A stretch of 58,204 bases of DNA. Origin: Clostridia bacterium. Lineage in GTDB: Bacteria > Bacillota > Clostridia > Oscillospirales > Acutalibacteraceae. How positions within the stretch are numbered: the first letter of the stretch is position 1; the number at the start of each line of letters is the position of its first letter. The translations under genes and the position numbers were made by a program. The notes below the pieces were generated by a model. That model was not told where the DNA came from. It saw only the letters and a program-made list of their open reading frames with translations, and ran no database searches. Shown here piece by piece: positions 19,901-27,839 of this stretch. The stretch covers positions 1-58,204 of the forward strand of contig JAKSQP010000015.1 in the NCBI GenBank assembly GCA_024404025.1. The letters run 5' to 3'.

Positions 19901-20758
19901 AAGTCTGTTGAGCATTGAAAGCTTCTTGTTGTATTTATATCTGCCGACTCTGGAAATATCATATCTGTGAGGATCAAAAAACAGCTGGTCTATATGCTGC
20001 TGAGCCGATTCAAGAGTAACGGGCTCGCCGGGGCGAAGCTTCTTGAACACCTCCATAAGAGCTTCTTCGGTGTTCTTGGTTTCATCTCTCTCCATCGTTG
20101 CTTCAAGCTTTGCATCCTCGCCGAAGAAACGGCGGATATCATCGTTGCTGCTTAAGCCGAGCGCACGGATGAAAGTTGTGATGAATATTTTTCTGTTCTT
20201 ATCTATGCGGACATAGAAAATATCGTTGGGGTCTGTCTCATATTCGAGCCATGCACCTCTGTTGGGGTTGATCGTGCTGGTGAAAAGCTCGATACCGGTT
20301 TTATCGTGGCTCATTCCGAAATAAACGCCGGGAGAACGAACAAGCTGAGAAACTATAACTCTCTCTGCGCCGTTGATAACGAATGTACCGCTCTCGGTCA
20401 TCTTGGGAAAATCGCCCATATAAACTTCCGATTCTTTGATAACGCCGGTTTCTTTGTTCTGAAGACGGACAACAACTCTCATCGGAACATTGTATGTGGC
20501 GTCTCTTTCTTTGCACTCGCGGACCGTATACTTGGGTTTATCATCGATCTTGTAGTCAACAAATTTAAGGATCCAATTGCCCGAGAAATCGGTTATCGGC
20601 TCCATATCTCTGAAGACCTCTTTAAGACCTGTGTTGATGAACCACTCATAGGAAGACTTCTGAATATCAATGAGATTGGGCATATCCATAACTTCATTGA
20701 TTTTTCCGAAGCTCATACGGGTGCAGCTTCCTCGCTTAACGGGATTGACTTTAAGCAT
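16922..20758 (-). CDS. rpoB: RNA polymerase subunit beta
   Basis: A 1278-residue catalytic subunit. The rifampicin pocket ([20 protein letters not shown], then SALGPGGL) retains the residues found in sensitive polymerases. [13 protein letters not shown] and the C-terminal [20 protein letters not shown] are intact. The last ~85 residues after the core form a strongly acidic tail rich in Glu/Asp (for example [19 protein letters not shown]), longer than the usual beta C terminus. GGAGG sits 8 nt before the ATG. It is not preceded by rplJ-rplL but by its own consensus promoter and a terminator of tmcAL. Confidence 0.99.
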   Translation of the reverse strand: MLKVNPVKRGSCTRMSFGKINEVMDMPNLIDIQKSSYEWFINTGLKEVFRDMEPITDFSGNWILKFVDYKIDDKPKYTVRECKERDATYNVPMRVVVRLQNKETGVIKESEVYMGDFPKMTESGTFVINGAERVIVSQLVRSPGVYFGMSHDKTGIELFTSTINPNRGAWLEYETDPNDIFYVRIDKNRKIFITTFIRALGLSSNDDIRRFFGEDAKLEATMERDETKNTEEALMEVFKKLRPGEPVTLESAQQHIDQLFFDPHRYDISRVGRYKYNKKLSMLNRLPGCTLAEPVISEYTGEFIADAGEVITKQKALEIENAGVMKAVVACEDGTQLFVISNGMVDPLAVLPAGFTKEELVGIAINEKVRYSVLHEIIEKCGDDKEALLEEMRIRCDDLIPKHIIIDDIFASVNYVNCLTKKVGNIDDIDHLGNRRIRSVGELLQNQFRIGITRMERVVRERMAIQAQEDDDKITPQSLINIRPVMVAIREFFGSSPLSQFMDQTNPLAELTHKRRLSALGPGGLSRDRAGFEVRDVHYSHYGRMCPIETPEGPNIGLISYLATFAKINEYGFVEAPFRKIDKATGRVLDEVEYMTADTEDDYIVAQANEPLDENNCFVRSKITARHRDEFLEIDNTMADYMDISPKMVVSVATAMIPFLENDDANRALMGSNMQRQAVPLLKTCAPIVGTGMEYKAAVDSGVTVLAKEGGVVSKVCADGVTILEDGGSSRYYELIKFMRSNQATCINQRPIVSVGQRVEKGEVIADGPATDHGEISLGKNALVGFMTWEGYNYEDAVLINEKLVRDDVYTSVHIEEYETEARDTKLGPEEITRDIPNVGEDALGNLDERGIIRIGAEVHSGDILVGKVTPKGETELTAEERLLRAIFGEKAKEVRDTSLKVPHGEYGIVVNVEVFTKENSDELSPGVNKVVRCYIAQKRKLSVGDKMAGRHGNKGVVSRILPQEDMPFLPDGTPLDIVLNPLGVPSRMNIGQVLEVHLGFAARSLGYKVMTPVFDGAHEGDITEAFIEANRITMENAKKEAEEKGEEFDPSKVPQLRLDCKSILTDGRTGRRFDNPVTVGVMYYLKLHHLVDDKIHARSTGPYSLVTQQPLGGKAQFGGQRFGEMEVWALEAYGAAYTLQEILTVKSDDVVGRVKTYEAIVKGKNVPAPGIPESFKVLVKELQSLALDIRVLDEEGEEIDLRQTFDDEEGYVTDTKAFQNVNDAEQSNEFIIDEESEENDIFIRESEEFEEDYADSDEFEEAGDFGLELESSEDDYE

Positions 20759-20903
20759 TAGCTAATCCTCCGTTCATTGATATTTCCATTGCTGTGGAAA
20801 ACATTGATTTTTTCAGGAAAATGCCTCTAAAAGCTTTAATATATTAAGCGCAAATATAGAAAAACTAAAGGGCGACACTCTCCATCATAAGATACAGTCG
20901 GAT

Positions 20904-20932
20904 ATTATACACATATAAAAACGCATTGTCAA
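20904..20932 (-). promoter_or_regulatory. Fully consensus sigma-A promoter of rpoBC
   Basis: The minus strand has TTGACA (20927-20932), exactly 17 nt, TATAAT (20904-20909). The predicted start near 20897 leaves a leader of about 140 nt to rpoB with only a small TTTCCA/TGGAAA hairpin. The 369-nt gap 20759-21127 otherwise holds the tmcAL terminator and AT-rich sequence with nothing recognisable. Confidence 0.9.
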
Positions 20933-21060
20933 TATATAAAATAAAGAAAAAATAATCTTTGTGCATCTATACGAAATTTTAATGATTTTCAAAAAAATTC
21001 TTGTGAAATATTTTCCTCCGTTTGTGCGATTTTACTGATAAGAAATCATAAAAACCACTA

Positions 21061-21097
21061 AATATAGAAAGAGGAGCAGATATGCTCTGCCCCTCTT
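21061..21097 (-). terminator. Terminator of tmcAL
   Basis: The minus strand forms a 10-bp stem GAGGGGCAGA / TCTGCTCCTC (one G-U pair), extended by AA/TT, followed by TTTCTATATTT. It insulates rpoB from the upstream gene. Confidence 0.8.
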
Positions 21098-21127
21098 GTG
21101 GTGTTTTACGCTTATTAATTTAAGTAA

Positions 21128-22312
21128 TTAATTTTTTACGGGAATTTCCCTTAATGTTGCCGAGCAGCTGCCGGTCGTATCGGTCAGAAGAGCATAAATA
21201 TCTCCTGCTCTGCATTCTGCTTCATATATCATTTTTGCCTTTTCGCCTGCGTTTTTCAGCTCCGAAGCCTTTGTTATTATCGGCAGAGAAGCGGATTCAT
21301 AAGCACCTTTAAGAAGCGACGCCCCCCTGCCGGAAAAACCGCATACTCCGATATACGCCGCCCCCGCAGCCTGCATTTCGGAGGTTATTCCGAGGAAGAG
21401 AGAAAGGATTATTCTTCTGATTCTTGCGTGAGAATATCTCTTTGTTTTCACCTTTGAATACAATTCATCGAGTGTTGAAGCTTCCTTCGCAGCTGATACG
21501 ATCCTGTTTTCAATGCCCTCCGAAACATCCGGGCAAAGAGCGATTTCCTGCGCCGATGCCGTTCTCAATCTGTAAAGCACTGCTGTTTCGTATTTTGAAA
21601 AATCGGTTATTTTCTGTTCTCCCGATGCCTCCGAAAGCACTCTGAAAACATTTTCCGGAACAAATTCGCTCCAGTTGCCGCCATTGATAATAATGTTTCT
21701 TATATAAGATGCCGATGCAATGCTTCCCCCGGAAAATACGGAATCGTGTTCTGCGCCCTCTCTTCTGACTGCATGCGGCATAATTTTACTGCCGAGCTTT
21801 TTCAGCGCAGAAATGTATTCGATTGCAAGAATATCATTCGGATTTTTAAGAATTCCGCCGCATTCGGGAGAATATTTCATAACCGCCTTTTCCCGTGCAT
21901 TCGCAAACATGATACCCGTTTTTATTTCTTCTGCAATGGCATTCTGAACTTCTTCGCTTTCGATAAGCTCCGCCGCTCTGCAAAGCAGACCGGTGTCTGC
22001 GCATTCACTTCCGAAAACGAGCGTATCAACGCAGCCGAGGGCATCAAGCACTTCCGCTGCGCCGAGGGCAAAGCTTTTTGCGCCCGAAACGGCGCAGTTG
22101 ACCGGAAGACGAAGCACAAGGTCTGCTCCGCCCTCAAGAGCGGCTCTGACTCTGACATCATTTCTGAACAGAGCCGGCTCACCCCTCTGAACAAAATTTC
22201 CGCTCATGACCGCAACAATGCATTCCGCCCCCTGCTCTCTTGCTTTTTTGATCAGCAGAGCATGCCCGTTGTGAAAAGGATTGTATTCTGCAATAATTCC
22301 CGCAATCTTCAT
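21128..22312 (-). CDS. tmcAL: tRNA(Met) cytidine acetate ligase
   Basis: A 394-residue enzyme of the YlbM/TmcAL family, which makes N4-acetylcytidine at the wobble position of elongator tRNA-Met from acetate and ATP. The nucleotidyltransferase signature GIIAEYNPFHNGH (4-16) and AVMSGNFVQRGEPA are diagnostic, followed by GADLVLRLP. I start at 22312 because AGAGGT lies about 8 nt upstream and the core begins immediately; the in-frame ATG at 22339 adds nine residues without a site. It is divergent from ackA, whose product interconverts acetate and acetyl phosphate; the functional link is only suggestive. Confidence 0.93.
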   Translation of the reverse strand: MKIAGIIAEYNPFHNGHALLIKKAREQGAECIVAVMSGNFVQRGEPALFRNDVRVRAALEGGADLVLRLPVNCAVSGAKSFALGAAEVLDALGCVDTLVFGSECADTGLLCRAAELIESEEVQNAIAEEIKTGIMFANAREKAVMKYSPECGGILKNPNDILAIEYISALKKLGSKIMPHAVRREGAEHDSVFSGGSIASASYIRNIIINGGNWSEFVPENVFRVLSEASGEQKITDFSKYETAVLYRLRTASAQEIALCPDVSEGIENRIVSAAKEASTLDELYSKVKTKRYSHARIRRIILSLFLGITSEMQAAGAAYIGVCGFSGRGASLLKGAYESASLPIITKASELKNAGEKAKMIYEAECRAGDIYALLTDTTGSCSATLREIPVKN

Positions 22313-22333
22313 ATAATAACCTCTGAAAAACAC

Positions 22334-22362
22334 TTGCAAAATAATTGATTCAAGTATATAAT
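22334..22362 (+). promoter_or_regulatory. Promoter of ackA
   Basis: TTGCAA (22334-22339), 17 nt, TATAAT (22357-22362), giving a leader of about 45 nt before ackA. It begins only 22 bp from the tmcAL start on the other strand. Confidence 0.75.
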
Positions 22363-22414
22363 AAAGCAGTTAAATGCTTTTATCAAGCAAAAATTCACAT
22401 TTTGGAGTGTTGTT

Positions 22415-23614
22415 ATGAAAATTCTTGTTATCAACTGCGGCAGCTCATCGCTTAAATATCAGTTAATTGATATGGAAAACGAAAATCTGCTTGCAAAAGG
22501 TATCTGCGAACAGATAGGCGATTCAAACGCATCATTCACTCACAAGGTTCCCGGCGCCGAAGGCAAAAACATCAAAGAGCCCCACGCAATGAAGGATCAC
22601 GGCGAAGCGATCAAGCTCGTTCTTGATACTCTTGTAAGCGCAGAAAACGGCGTTATTGCTTCGATGAGCGAAATCGGAGCTGTCGGCCACAGAGTTCTTC
22701 ACGGCGGCGAAAAGTTCTCAGCTTCCGTTCTTGTTAACGATGCCGTTAAGGAAGCTATCAGGGAATGCTTCAAGTTCGGACCTCTCCACAACCCCGCAAA
22801 CCTCAAAGGTATTGAAGCCTGCGAAAGCATCATGGATGTTCCTCAGGTTGCTGTTTTTGACACAGGTTTCCATCAGACAATGCCCGACTATGCTTATATG
22901 TATGCTCTTCCCTATGAATTTTATGAGAAAGACGGCATACGCAAATACGGCTTCCACGGCACATCTCACAGATATGTTTCCGGCCGCTGCGTTGAGCTTC
23001 TCGGCGGCAAGGCAGAGGGAACAAAAATCGTTACCTGCCATCTCGGCAACGGCTCATCGATCTCCGCTGTCAAGGACGGCAAGTGCTTCGACACAACAAT
23101 GGGCCTTACTCCCCTTGAAGGCATCATCATGGGCACACGCTGCGGTTCAATCGACCCCGCTATCGTTCCCACTATCATGAAGAGCCACAACCTCACTCCC
23201 GATGAAATGGATACCCTTATGAACAAGAAGAGCGGTATGCTCGGCATTGCCGGCACAAGCGACAACCGCACGATCGAAGGTATGGCTAAAGAGGGCGATG
23301 AAAAAGCAAAGCTTGTTGAATCAATGCTCTGCCATCAGCTCACAAAATACATCGGCGGATATGCTGCTGCCATGGGCGGCGTTGACGCAGTTGTTTTCAC
23401 CGGCGGTATCGGCGAAAACAATCCCCAGTACAGAACAAGAGTTGCCGAAAAGCTCGGCTTCCTCGGCACGGCGATCGACGAAGAGAAAAACCACATCAGA
23501 GGCGAAGAGATTGAAATCTCCGTTCCCGGCTCAAAGGTCAGACTTTTTGTTATCCCCACAAACGAAGAGCTTGTTATCGCAAGAGACACAAAGGCTATCG
23601 TTGAAACCCTTTAA
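22415..23614 (+). CDS. ackA: Acetate kinase
   Basis: A 399-residue ASKHA-fold kinase converting acetyl phosphate plus ADP to acetate plus ATP, the energy-yielding step of acetogenic fermentation. NCGSSSLKYQL (6-16), VGHRVLHGG, FDTGFHQTMP, YGFHGTSHRYV, HLGNGSS, GTRCGSIDP and FTGGIGENN are all present. GGAG lies 8 nt before the ATG. The usual partner pta is not adjacent; ackA has its own promoter and terminator and so is monocistronic here. Confidence 0.99.
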   Translation: MKILVINCGSSSLKYQLIDMENENLLAKGICEQIGDSNASFTHKVPGAEGKNIKEPHAMKDHGEAIKLVLDTLVSAENGVIASMSEIGAVGHRVLHGGEKFSASVLVNDAVKEAIRECFKFGPLHNPANLKGIEACESIMDVPQVAVFDTGFHQTMPDYAYMYALPYEFYEKDGIRKYGFHGTSHRYVSGRCVELLGGKAEGTKIVTCHLGNGSSISAVKDGKCFDTTMGLTPLEGIIMGTRCGSIDPAIVPTIMKSHNLTPDEMDTLMNKKSGMLGIAGTSDNRTIEGMAKEGDEKAKLVESMLCHQLTKYIGGYAAAMGGVDAVVFTGGIGENNPQYRTRVAEKLGFLGTAIDEEKNHIRGEEIEISVPGSKVRLFVIPTNEELVIARDTKAIVETL

Positions 23615-23627
23615 TTTCAATATTTCA

Positions 23628-23655
23628 GCCACCGCTTACGGGCGGTGGCTTTTTT
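23628..23655 (+). terminator. Terminator of ackA
   Basis: GCCACCGC / GCGGTGGC (8 bp, 6-nt loop) followed by TTTTTT, 14 nt after the stop codon. Confidence 0.92.
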
Positions 23656-23665
23656 CCTTTGTGTA

Positions 23666-23694
23666 TTGACTATTTAATGTATAAAAGATATAAT
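23666..23694 (+). promoter_or_regulatory. Promoter of the CBM9-like/kinase pair
   Basis: TTGACT (23666-23671), 17 nt, TATAAT (23689-23694), about 30 nt before the CBM9-like gene and directly after the ackA terminator. Confidence 0.85.
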
Positions 23695-23725
23695 ATATGG
23701 GACGAAATTTCTGTGGGGTGAAATA

Positions 23726-24352
23726 ATGGATTATATCGCACCGCTTTTTGAAGAAAAAACGGATACCCGCCTTGCTCCGCTCGGAAAAATCAATTCTTTC
23801 CATTGGGAAAAAGAAGGATATTCAAGGCCGGAAAGCTTTTTCAGATTTTATGCCGTTAAAAGCAAAGGCATTTTTGCAAGGCTCTGGTCATTTGAATCGG
23901 ACATCAGAGCAGAATGCAGAAAAAGAGATGACCCGTGCTATACCGACAGCTGCCTTGAGTTTTTCATTATGCCCGTCTGCGGTGACAAAAGATATATGAA
24001 TTTTGAAGTCAATCCAAACGGAATATATCTTTCGGAAATCGGGGAAAAAAGAGAAAACAGACGCTTCATAAAAGAAATTTCATCACTTGAGCCTCAGATA
24101 AATGCTTTTCGCATAAATGAAAACGGCAGGCAGGCGTGGGGATATGATATTTTTCTTTCCGAAGAATTCATTTCATCCGTTTACGGCTGCGATTACAAGG
24201 TTGAAGAATCGACCTTAAGGGGCAATTTCTATAAATGCGCAGATCTTTCGGCTTCTCCGCATTTCGGCGCTCATTTTCCCGTTGGATCTGCTTCCCTCGG
24301 CTTCCATAATCCTGACTGCTTCGGAAATATTATCATCAGAAAGGCGGAATGA
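23726..24352 (+). CDS. CBM9-like domain protein (intracellular)
   Basis: A 208-residue protein resembling the carbohydrate-binding family 9-like (DOMON-type) beta-sandwich. Supporting motifs are DSCLEFFI (about 77-84), MNFEVNPNGIYL, and a late GSASLGFHNPDCFG region. No signal peptide or membrane segment is present, so it is predicted to be cytoplasmic, unlike most carbohydrate-binding modules, and no catalytic domain is attached. GTGGGG-type ribosome binding sequence lies 7-8 nt before the ATG. It overlaps or abuts the sugar kinase gene downstream, implying joint action on a sugar. The ligand cannot be told from sequence. Confidence 0.75.
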   Translation: MDYIAPLFEEKTDTRLAPLGKINSFHWEKEGYSRPESFFRFYAVKSKGIFARLWSFESDIRAECRKRDDPCYTDSCLEFFIMPVCGDKRYMNFEVNPNGIYLSEIGEKRENRRFIKEISSLEPQINAFRINENGRQAWGYDIFLSEEFISSVYGCDYKVEESTLRGNFYKCADLSASPHFGAHFPVGSASLGFHNPDCFGNIIIRKAE

Positions 24353-24354
24353 TC

Positions 24355-25485
24355 ATGTCAGAAAAAATAAACAATGTTGAAGAACTCCTCAATGCTTTTC
24401 AGTTCAAGGGTGAACTTTCGGAAATAAAGCAGCTCGATGACGGGCACATCAATGATACCTATTATTTTGAATTCGTTGAAGAAAACGGCCATAAATGCAG
24501 ATACCTCGTTCAGGTGCTTAACACCTTTGTTTTCAAAGACCCCGATGCTCTTATGAAGAATGTTGTCGGCGTAACGAATTATCTTCACGATATGATCATA
24601 AAAAACGGCGGCGACCCCGAAAGAGAGAGCCTTTATGTTTATCCCACAAAGGATAACAAATCTTATTACATCGACAAAAACGGCAAATGCTGGAGATGCT
24701 ATAATTTCATCTATGATGCCCACACCGTTCAGATGGTTGACTGCGCCGAAACATTTTATAAAGCAGCAAAAGCATTCGGAAAATTCCAGCAGATGCTTGC
24801 CGATTATCCCGGCGAGACACTTTCGGAAACGATTCCGAACTTCCACAACACGGTTTCCCGCTTTGCAGACTTTAAAAAAGCTCTTGCCGATAACATTTCC
24901 GGAAGAGCCGAACAGGCTGAAAAGGAAATCAGCTTCGTTCTCGCCCGTGAAAAGGATTGCTCCGTGCTTCTTGATCTATTAAAAGAGGGAAAGCTTCCTC
25001 TTCGTGTTACTCATAATGACACAAAGCTCAACAACGTTATGCTCGACAACACAACGGGCGAAGGAATCTGCGTTGTTGACCTTGATACCGTTATGCCCGG
25101 ACTTTCGCTCTATGATTTCGGCGACAGCATCAGATTCGGCGCAAACACAGCCGCAGAGGATGAAAAAGACCTTTCAAAAGTCAATCTCAGCCTTGAATAT
25201 TTCAAAGCTTATGCAATGGGCTATCTTTCAACCGCAGGCGAAAGCCTCACCGCAGAGGAAATCAATCAGCTTGCATTTTCTTCAAAGCTTATGACACTCG
25301 AATGCGGAATGCGTTTCCTCGGCGATTTTATCAACGGCGATGTTTATTTCAAAACCGATTATCCCGAACATAACCTCGTCAGATGCCGCACACAGTTCAA
25401 GCTTGTCGGCGAAATGGAAAAACACATGGACGAAATGAATGCAATAGTCAAAGACTGCTGCAAAGAACTCGGACTCAATAAATAA
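24355..25485 (+). CDS. Phosphotransferase-family sugar kinase, NahK-like (N-acetylhexosamine 1-kinase?)
   Basis: A 376-residue kinase of the aminoglycoside-phosphotransferase/choline-kinase fold. The catalytic loop VTHNDTKLNNVMLD (Brenner motif, HND) and the metal-binding VVDLDTVMPG (DxD) are clear, followed by YDFGDSIRFGAN. This pattern resembles N-acetylhexosamine 1-kinase of the bifidobacterial galacto-N-biose/lacto-N-biose pathway. A homoserine or other small-molecule kinase remains possible. Two starts fit: ATG at 24349, overlapping the previous stop as ATGA, or 24355, at better distance from AAAGGCGG. No lacto-N-biose phosphorylase gene is nearby. Confidence 0.7.
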   Translation: MSEKINNVEELLNAFQFKGELSEIKQLDDGHINDTYYFEFVEENGHKCRYLVQVLNTFVFKDPDALMKNVVGVTNYLHDMIIKNGGDPERESLYVYPTKDNKSYYIDKNGKCWRCYNFIYDAHTVQMVDCAETFYKAAKAFGKFQQMLADYPGETLSETIPNFHNTVSRFADFKKALADNISGRAEQAEKEISFVLAREKDCSVLLDLLKEGKLPLRVTHNDTKLNNVMLDNTTGEGICVVDLDTVMPGLSLYDFGDSIRFGANTAAEDEKDLSKVNLSLEYFKAYAMGYLSTAGESLTAEEINQLAFSSKLMTLECGMRFLGDFINGDVYFKTDYPEHNLVRCRTQFKLVGEMEKHMDEMNAIVKDCCKELGLNK

Positions 25486-25490
25486 GCAAA

Positions 25491-25523
25491 AGAGCAGAGG
25501 GCATAAACCTCTGCTCTTTTTTT
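25491..25523 (+). terminator. Terminator of the CBM9-like/kinase pair
   Basis: AGAGCAGAGG / CCTCTGCTCT (10 bp, 7-nt loop) followed by a seven-T run. The run touches the stop codon of the convergent gene at 25522; on the minus strand the stem is followed by TTTTGC, so it may serve both directions. Confidence 0.92.
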
Positions 25524-26136
25524 AAACCATTTTTTCAATATTTTTTCTTATGAATTCTCCGCCGAATTTCATAATTTCATCGGCTGAAACAATTTTTGAA
25601 AAAGCCTCATCCGATTTTTCTGTTTCGCCGGCGATAAGCGATGTTGTTTCATCGTCGGGATCGTATGCAAAATATTCTTTATTGAAAATTTCAACTGCGT
25701 CTTCGGGCAGCATTGCTTCAACCGCCTTTTTTGCCTCATCGGTCAGCGGTTTTCCGTTTTCGGCAAAAAAACCGCTCAACTTTTCGCCGCCGTCTTCAAC
25801 AACAAAGCCGAGCGCATAAATCATTCTCTGCTCATCGGTCAGAAGCGAAAATTCTTTTTCCATATCAACCGAATCAGAAATTCTCTTTTGGAGATTAAGT
25901 GAAACACCTCTGAAAAGCGAAACGGTGTCTGACGAATCGGCAAGCTCCTTTGTAAGATTTACGAAATCGCTGCGAAGCTTATTTTCTTCTTTCAGCCTTT
26001 TGAGGATCGCCTCCGTTTCCGCATTGTGTGCGCCTCTGTCTTTCAGCACCTTCGCCCATAAGAAAATAACGGCGATAAAAAGAACCGCTATCCCCGCTCC
26101 GACGAGCGGATGCTGACGGAAATAATCCAGAATCAT
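25522..26136 (-). CDS. Membrane-anchored coiled-coil protein of unknown function
   Basis: A 204-residue protein with one N-terminal transmembrane segment (about 12-28) and a charged, probably coiled-coil stretch (about 36-70), then a mixed domain with no family I recognise. GGAGGAAG precedes the ATG, which overlaps the rsmI stop as ATGA, so the gene is translationally coupled as the third member of the trmN6-rsmI operon. In B. subtilis the corresponding neighbourhood does not contain this gene. No enzymatic motif is visible. Confidence 0.75.
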   Translation of the reverse strand: MILDYFRQHPLVGAGIAVLFIAVIFLWAKVLKDRGAHNAETEAILKRLKEENKLRSDFVNLTKELADSSDTVSLFRGVSLNLQKRISDSVDMEKEFSLLTDEQRMIYALGFVVEDGGEKLSGFFAENGKPLTDEAKKAVEAMLPEDAVEIFNKEYFAYDPDDETTSLIAGETEKSDEAFSKIVSADEIMKFGGEFIRKNIEKMV

Positions 26137-26969
26137 TTTTCTTCCTCCTCAAGAAGATATTTATAGATGTCGCCCTTTCTGAAGCCGCTTTCCTTTGCCG
26201 CCTGCTTTGCGGCGTTGGTTTTGCTTTCTCCGCCTTCAACAAGCTCCTTTGCGTAAGCAACGGCCTGCTCAATCGAAAGCGAAACGGCTTCTTCGGCCTT
26301 TGCCCCCTCGATAATAATAACAAATTCGCCTTTTGCCTGCTCCTTTGAATATTTCGCAGAAGCGGATTCAAGGTCAGTTCTGATAACCTCTTCGTGAATT
26401 TTTGTCAGTTCTCTGACTATTGCGATTTCTCTGTTGCCGAGAGCCTTAAATAAATCCGAAAGAGTGTTTGCAAGTTTATGCGGAGCTTCATAGAAAATAA
26501 GCGTTCTCTGCTCTCTGACTATTGACGAAAGAACTGCTTTTCTCTCCGACTTTTCCATCGGAAGAAAACCTTCAAAAGTGAAACGCCTTGAAGGCATCCC
26601 GGAGATTGCAAGAGCAGTTGCAAATGCGCACGGGCCGGGCACGGATTCCGTTTTGATCCCATGCTCAATGCAGAGCTTAACGAGGTCTTCGCCGGGATCG
26701 GAAATTGCGGGCATACCGGCATCGGTCACTATTGCGCAGGTTTCGCCCGAAAGCAGGCGCCGGATTATTTCGGGTCCTCTTTCGTTTTTATTATGCTCAT
26801 AATAGCTCACAAGCGTTTTCTTTATATCAAAATGGTTAAGAAGCTTCAGAGTTACCCTCGTGTCCTCTGCGGCAATAAAATCAACATTGCGCAGAGTTTC
26901 AATCGCTCTCGGAGAAATATCGCCGAGATTGCCTATCGGGGTGCCGACTATATATAATTTTCCGTTCAA
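26133..26969 (-). CDS. rsmI: 16S rRNA (cytidine(1402)-2'-O)-methyltransferase
   Basis: A 278-residue tetrapyrrole-methylase-fold enzyme that 2'-O-methylates C1402 of 16S rRNA with SAM. LYIVGTPIGNLGDISPRA (5-22), AAEDTR, TDAGMPAISDPG and PGPCAFATALAISGMPS are diagnostic, and a C-terminal helical domain follows. The start is TTG at 26967-26969, overlapping the upstream stop codon (TTGA), with AGAGGTG 7 nt upstream. It sits between trmN6-like and the coiled-coil gene, all overlapping by 4 nt. Confidence 0.96.
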   Translation of the reverse strand: MNGKLYIVGTPIGNLGDISPRAIETLRNVDFIAAEDTRVTLKLLNHFDIKKTLVSYYEHNKNERGPEIIRRLLSGETCAIVTDAGMPAISDPGEDLVKLCIEHGIKTESVPGPCAFATALAISGMPSRRFTFEGFLPMEKSERKAVLSSIVREQRTLIFYEAPHKLANTLSDLFKALGNREIAIVRELTKIHEEVIRTDLESASAKYSKEQAKGEFVIIIEGAKAEEAVSLSIEQAVAYAKELVEGGESKTNAAKQAAKESGFRKGDIYKYLLEEEEK

Positions 26970-27709
26970 CCCTCTTCACCTCTGTTTTCAAGCAAATAAT
27001 CCGAATAAATTTCTTTCATCTGCTCCGAATAGCCGCCGTCTGCGCCATAAACAAAAAGCTCGGGATCAACGGTCATACCGCTTTTTCCTCCCCTTCTGCC
27101 CTCGATCAGAGCGAGCCACGGAGCCTTGCCCGGGCACTTTGAAACAAGCTTCAGCCTTTTCGGCTCAATGCCGTGATTCTTCATTTCGCAGAATAATTCG
27201 CATATTCTCTCCGGCCTTATGCACATACAGAGTCTGCCGCCGAAATTGAGAAGCTTTGCCGCCGTTTTGCAGATGTCTTCAAGCGAACACATCGTTTCGT
27301 GGCGGGCAATTTTATCCGCTCTCGAGGAGCTTATTATCCCCGCCCCGTTTGCTTTATAAGGCGGATTCATTGTCACAACATCGAATGCTCCGAACGATAC
27401 TTTTCCTTTAAGGTCACAGAGATCGGAATTGACCGCCGTCAGCCTTTCCTCAAGAGAATTGAATTCAATTGCGCATTCCGTCTGCCTTGTGCCGAGAGAC
27501 TGGATCTCAACTGCGGTAATGTGACCTGTCTGCTTCTTGCACCAAAGCAGCGGTATTATTCCGCAGCCGGAGCCAAGGTCGCAGCAGACTGCTTTTTTTG
27601 ACGGAGCAGCAAAGTCGGCAAGCAGCACGGCATCCGTTCCGAATGAATGAGCATCCGAAACAAAAGCGGTTATTCCGCCGCCGAGATATTCCTTTCTGAA
27701 TTCTTCCAT
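26966..27709 (-). CDS. trmN6: tRNA1(Val) (adenine(37)-N6)-methyltransferase-like protein (YabB family)
   Basis: A 247-residue Rossmann-fold methyltransferase. SAM motif I DLGSGCGIIPLLW and the N6-adenine catalytic motif NPPYKANG are present. Synteny with rsmI matches B. subtilis yabB-yazA-rsmI, lacking the small GIY-YIG gene yazA. By homology it should methylate N6 of A37 in tRNA-Val, but substrate identity in Firmicutes is less certain than in E. coli. GGGAG lies about 6 nt before the ATG; the promoter at 27738-27766 drives the three-gene unit. Confidence 0.87.
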   Translation of the reverse strand: MEEFRKEYLGGGITAFVSDAHSFGTDAVLLADFAAPSKKAVCCDLGSGCGIIPLLWCKKQTGHITAVEIQSLGTRQTECAIEFNSLEERLTAVNSDLCDLKGKVSFGAFDVVTMNPPYKANGAGIISSSRADKIARHETMCSLEDICKTAAKLLNFGGRLCMCIRPERICELFCEMKNHGIEPKRLKLVSKCPGKAPWLALIEGRRGGKSGMTVDPELFVYGADGGYSEQMKEIYSDYLLENRGEEG

Positions 27710-27737
27710 AGCATTCTCCCGAAAAATGAGATGATTT

Positions 27738-27766
27738 ATTATACCATCCGGGTGGGGAATTGTAAA
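27738..27766 (-). promoter_or_regulatory. Promoter of trmN6-rsmI operon
   Basis: The minus strand has TTTACA (27761-27766), 17 nt, TATAAT (27738-27743), 29 nt upstream of the trmN6-like start. Confidence 0.8.
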
Positions 27767-27787
27767 GTCTTATCTACTTTCCGTAGG

Positions 27788-27816
27788 TTGTGCCGAAAGC
27801 AAAGATATGATATTAT
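27788..27816 (+). promoter_or_regulatory. Promoter of the XRE/desulfoferrodoxin-like gene
   Basis: TTGTGC (27788-27793), 17 nt, TATTAT (27811-27816). An imperfect palindrome CTTTCcg...ccGAAAG (27777-27799) overlaps the -35 and could be an operator, possibly for self-regulation (inference). Confidence 0.65.
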
Positions 27817-27839
27817 GTTGACATAAAGGAGATGATTCT

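Noticed and set aside
17119..20761. Possible rifampicin-resistance changes in rpoB
   Set aside because: The resistance-determining region retains the usual residues (Asp, His and Ser positions), so it reads as wild type.
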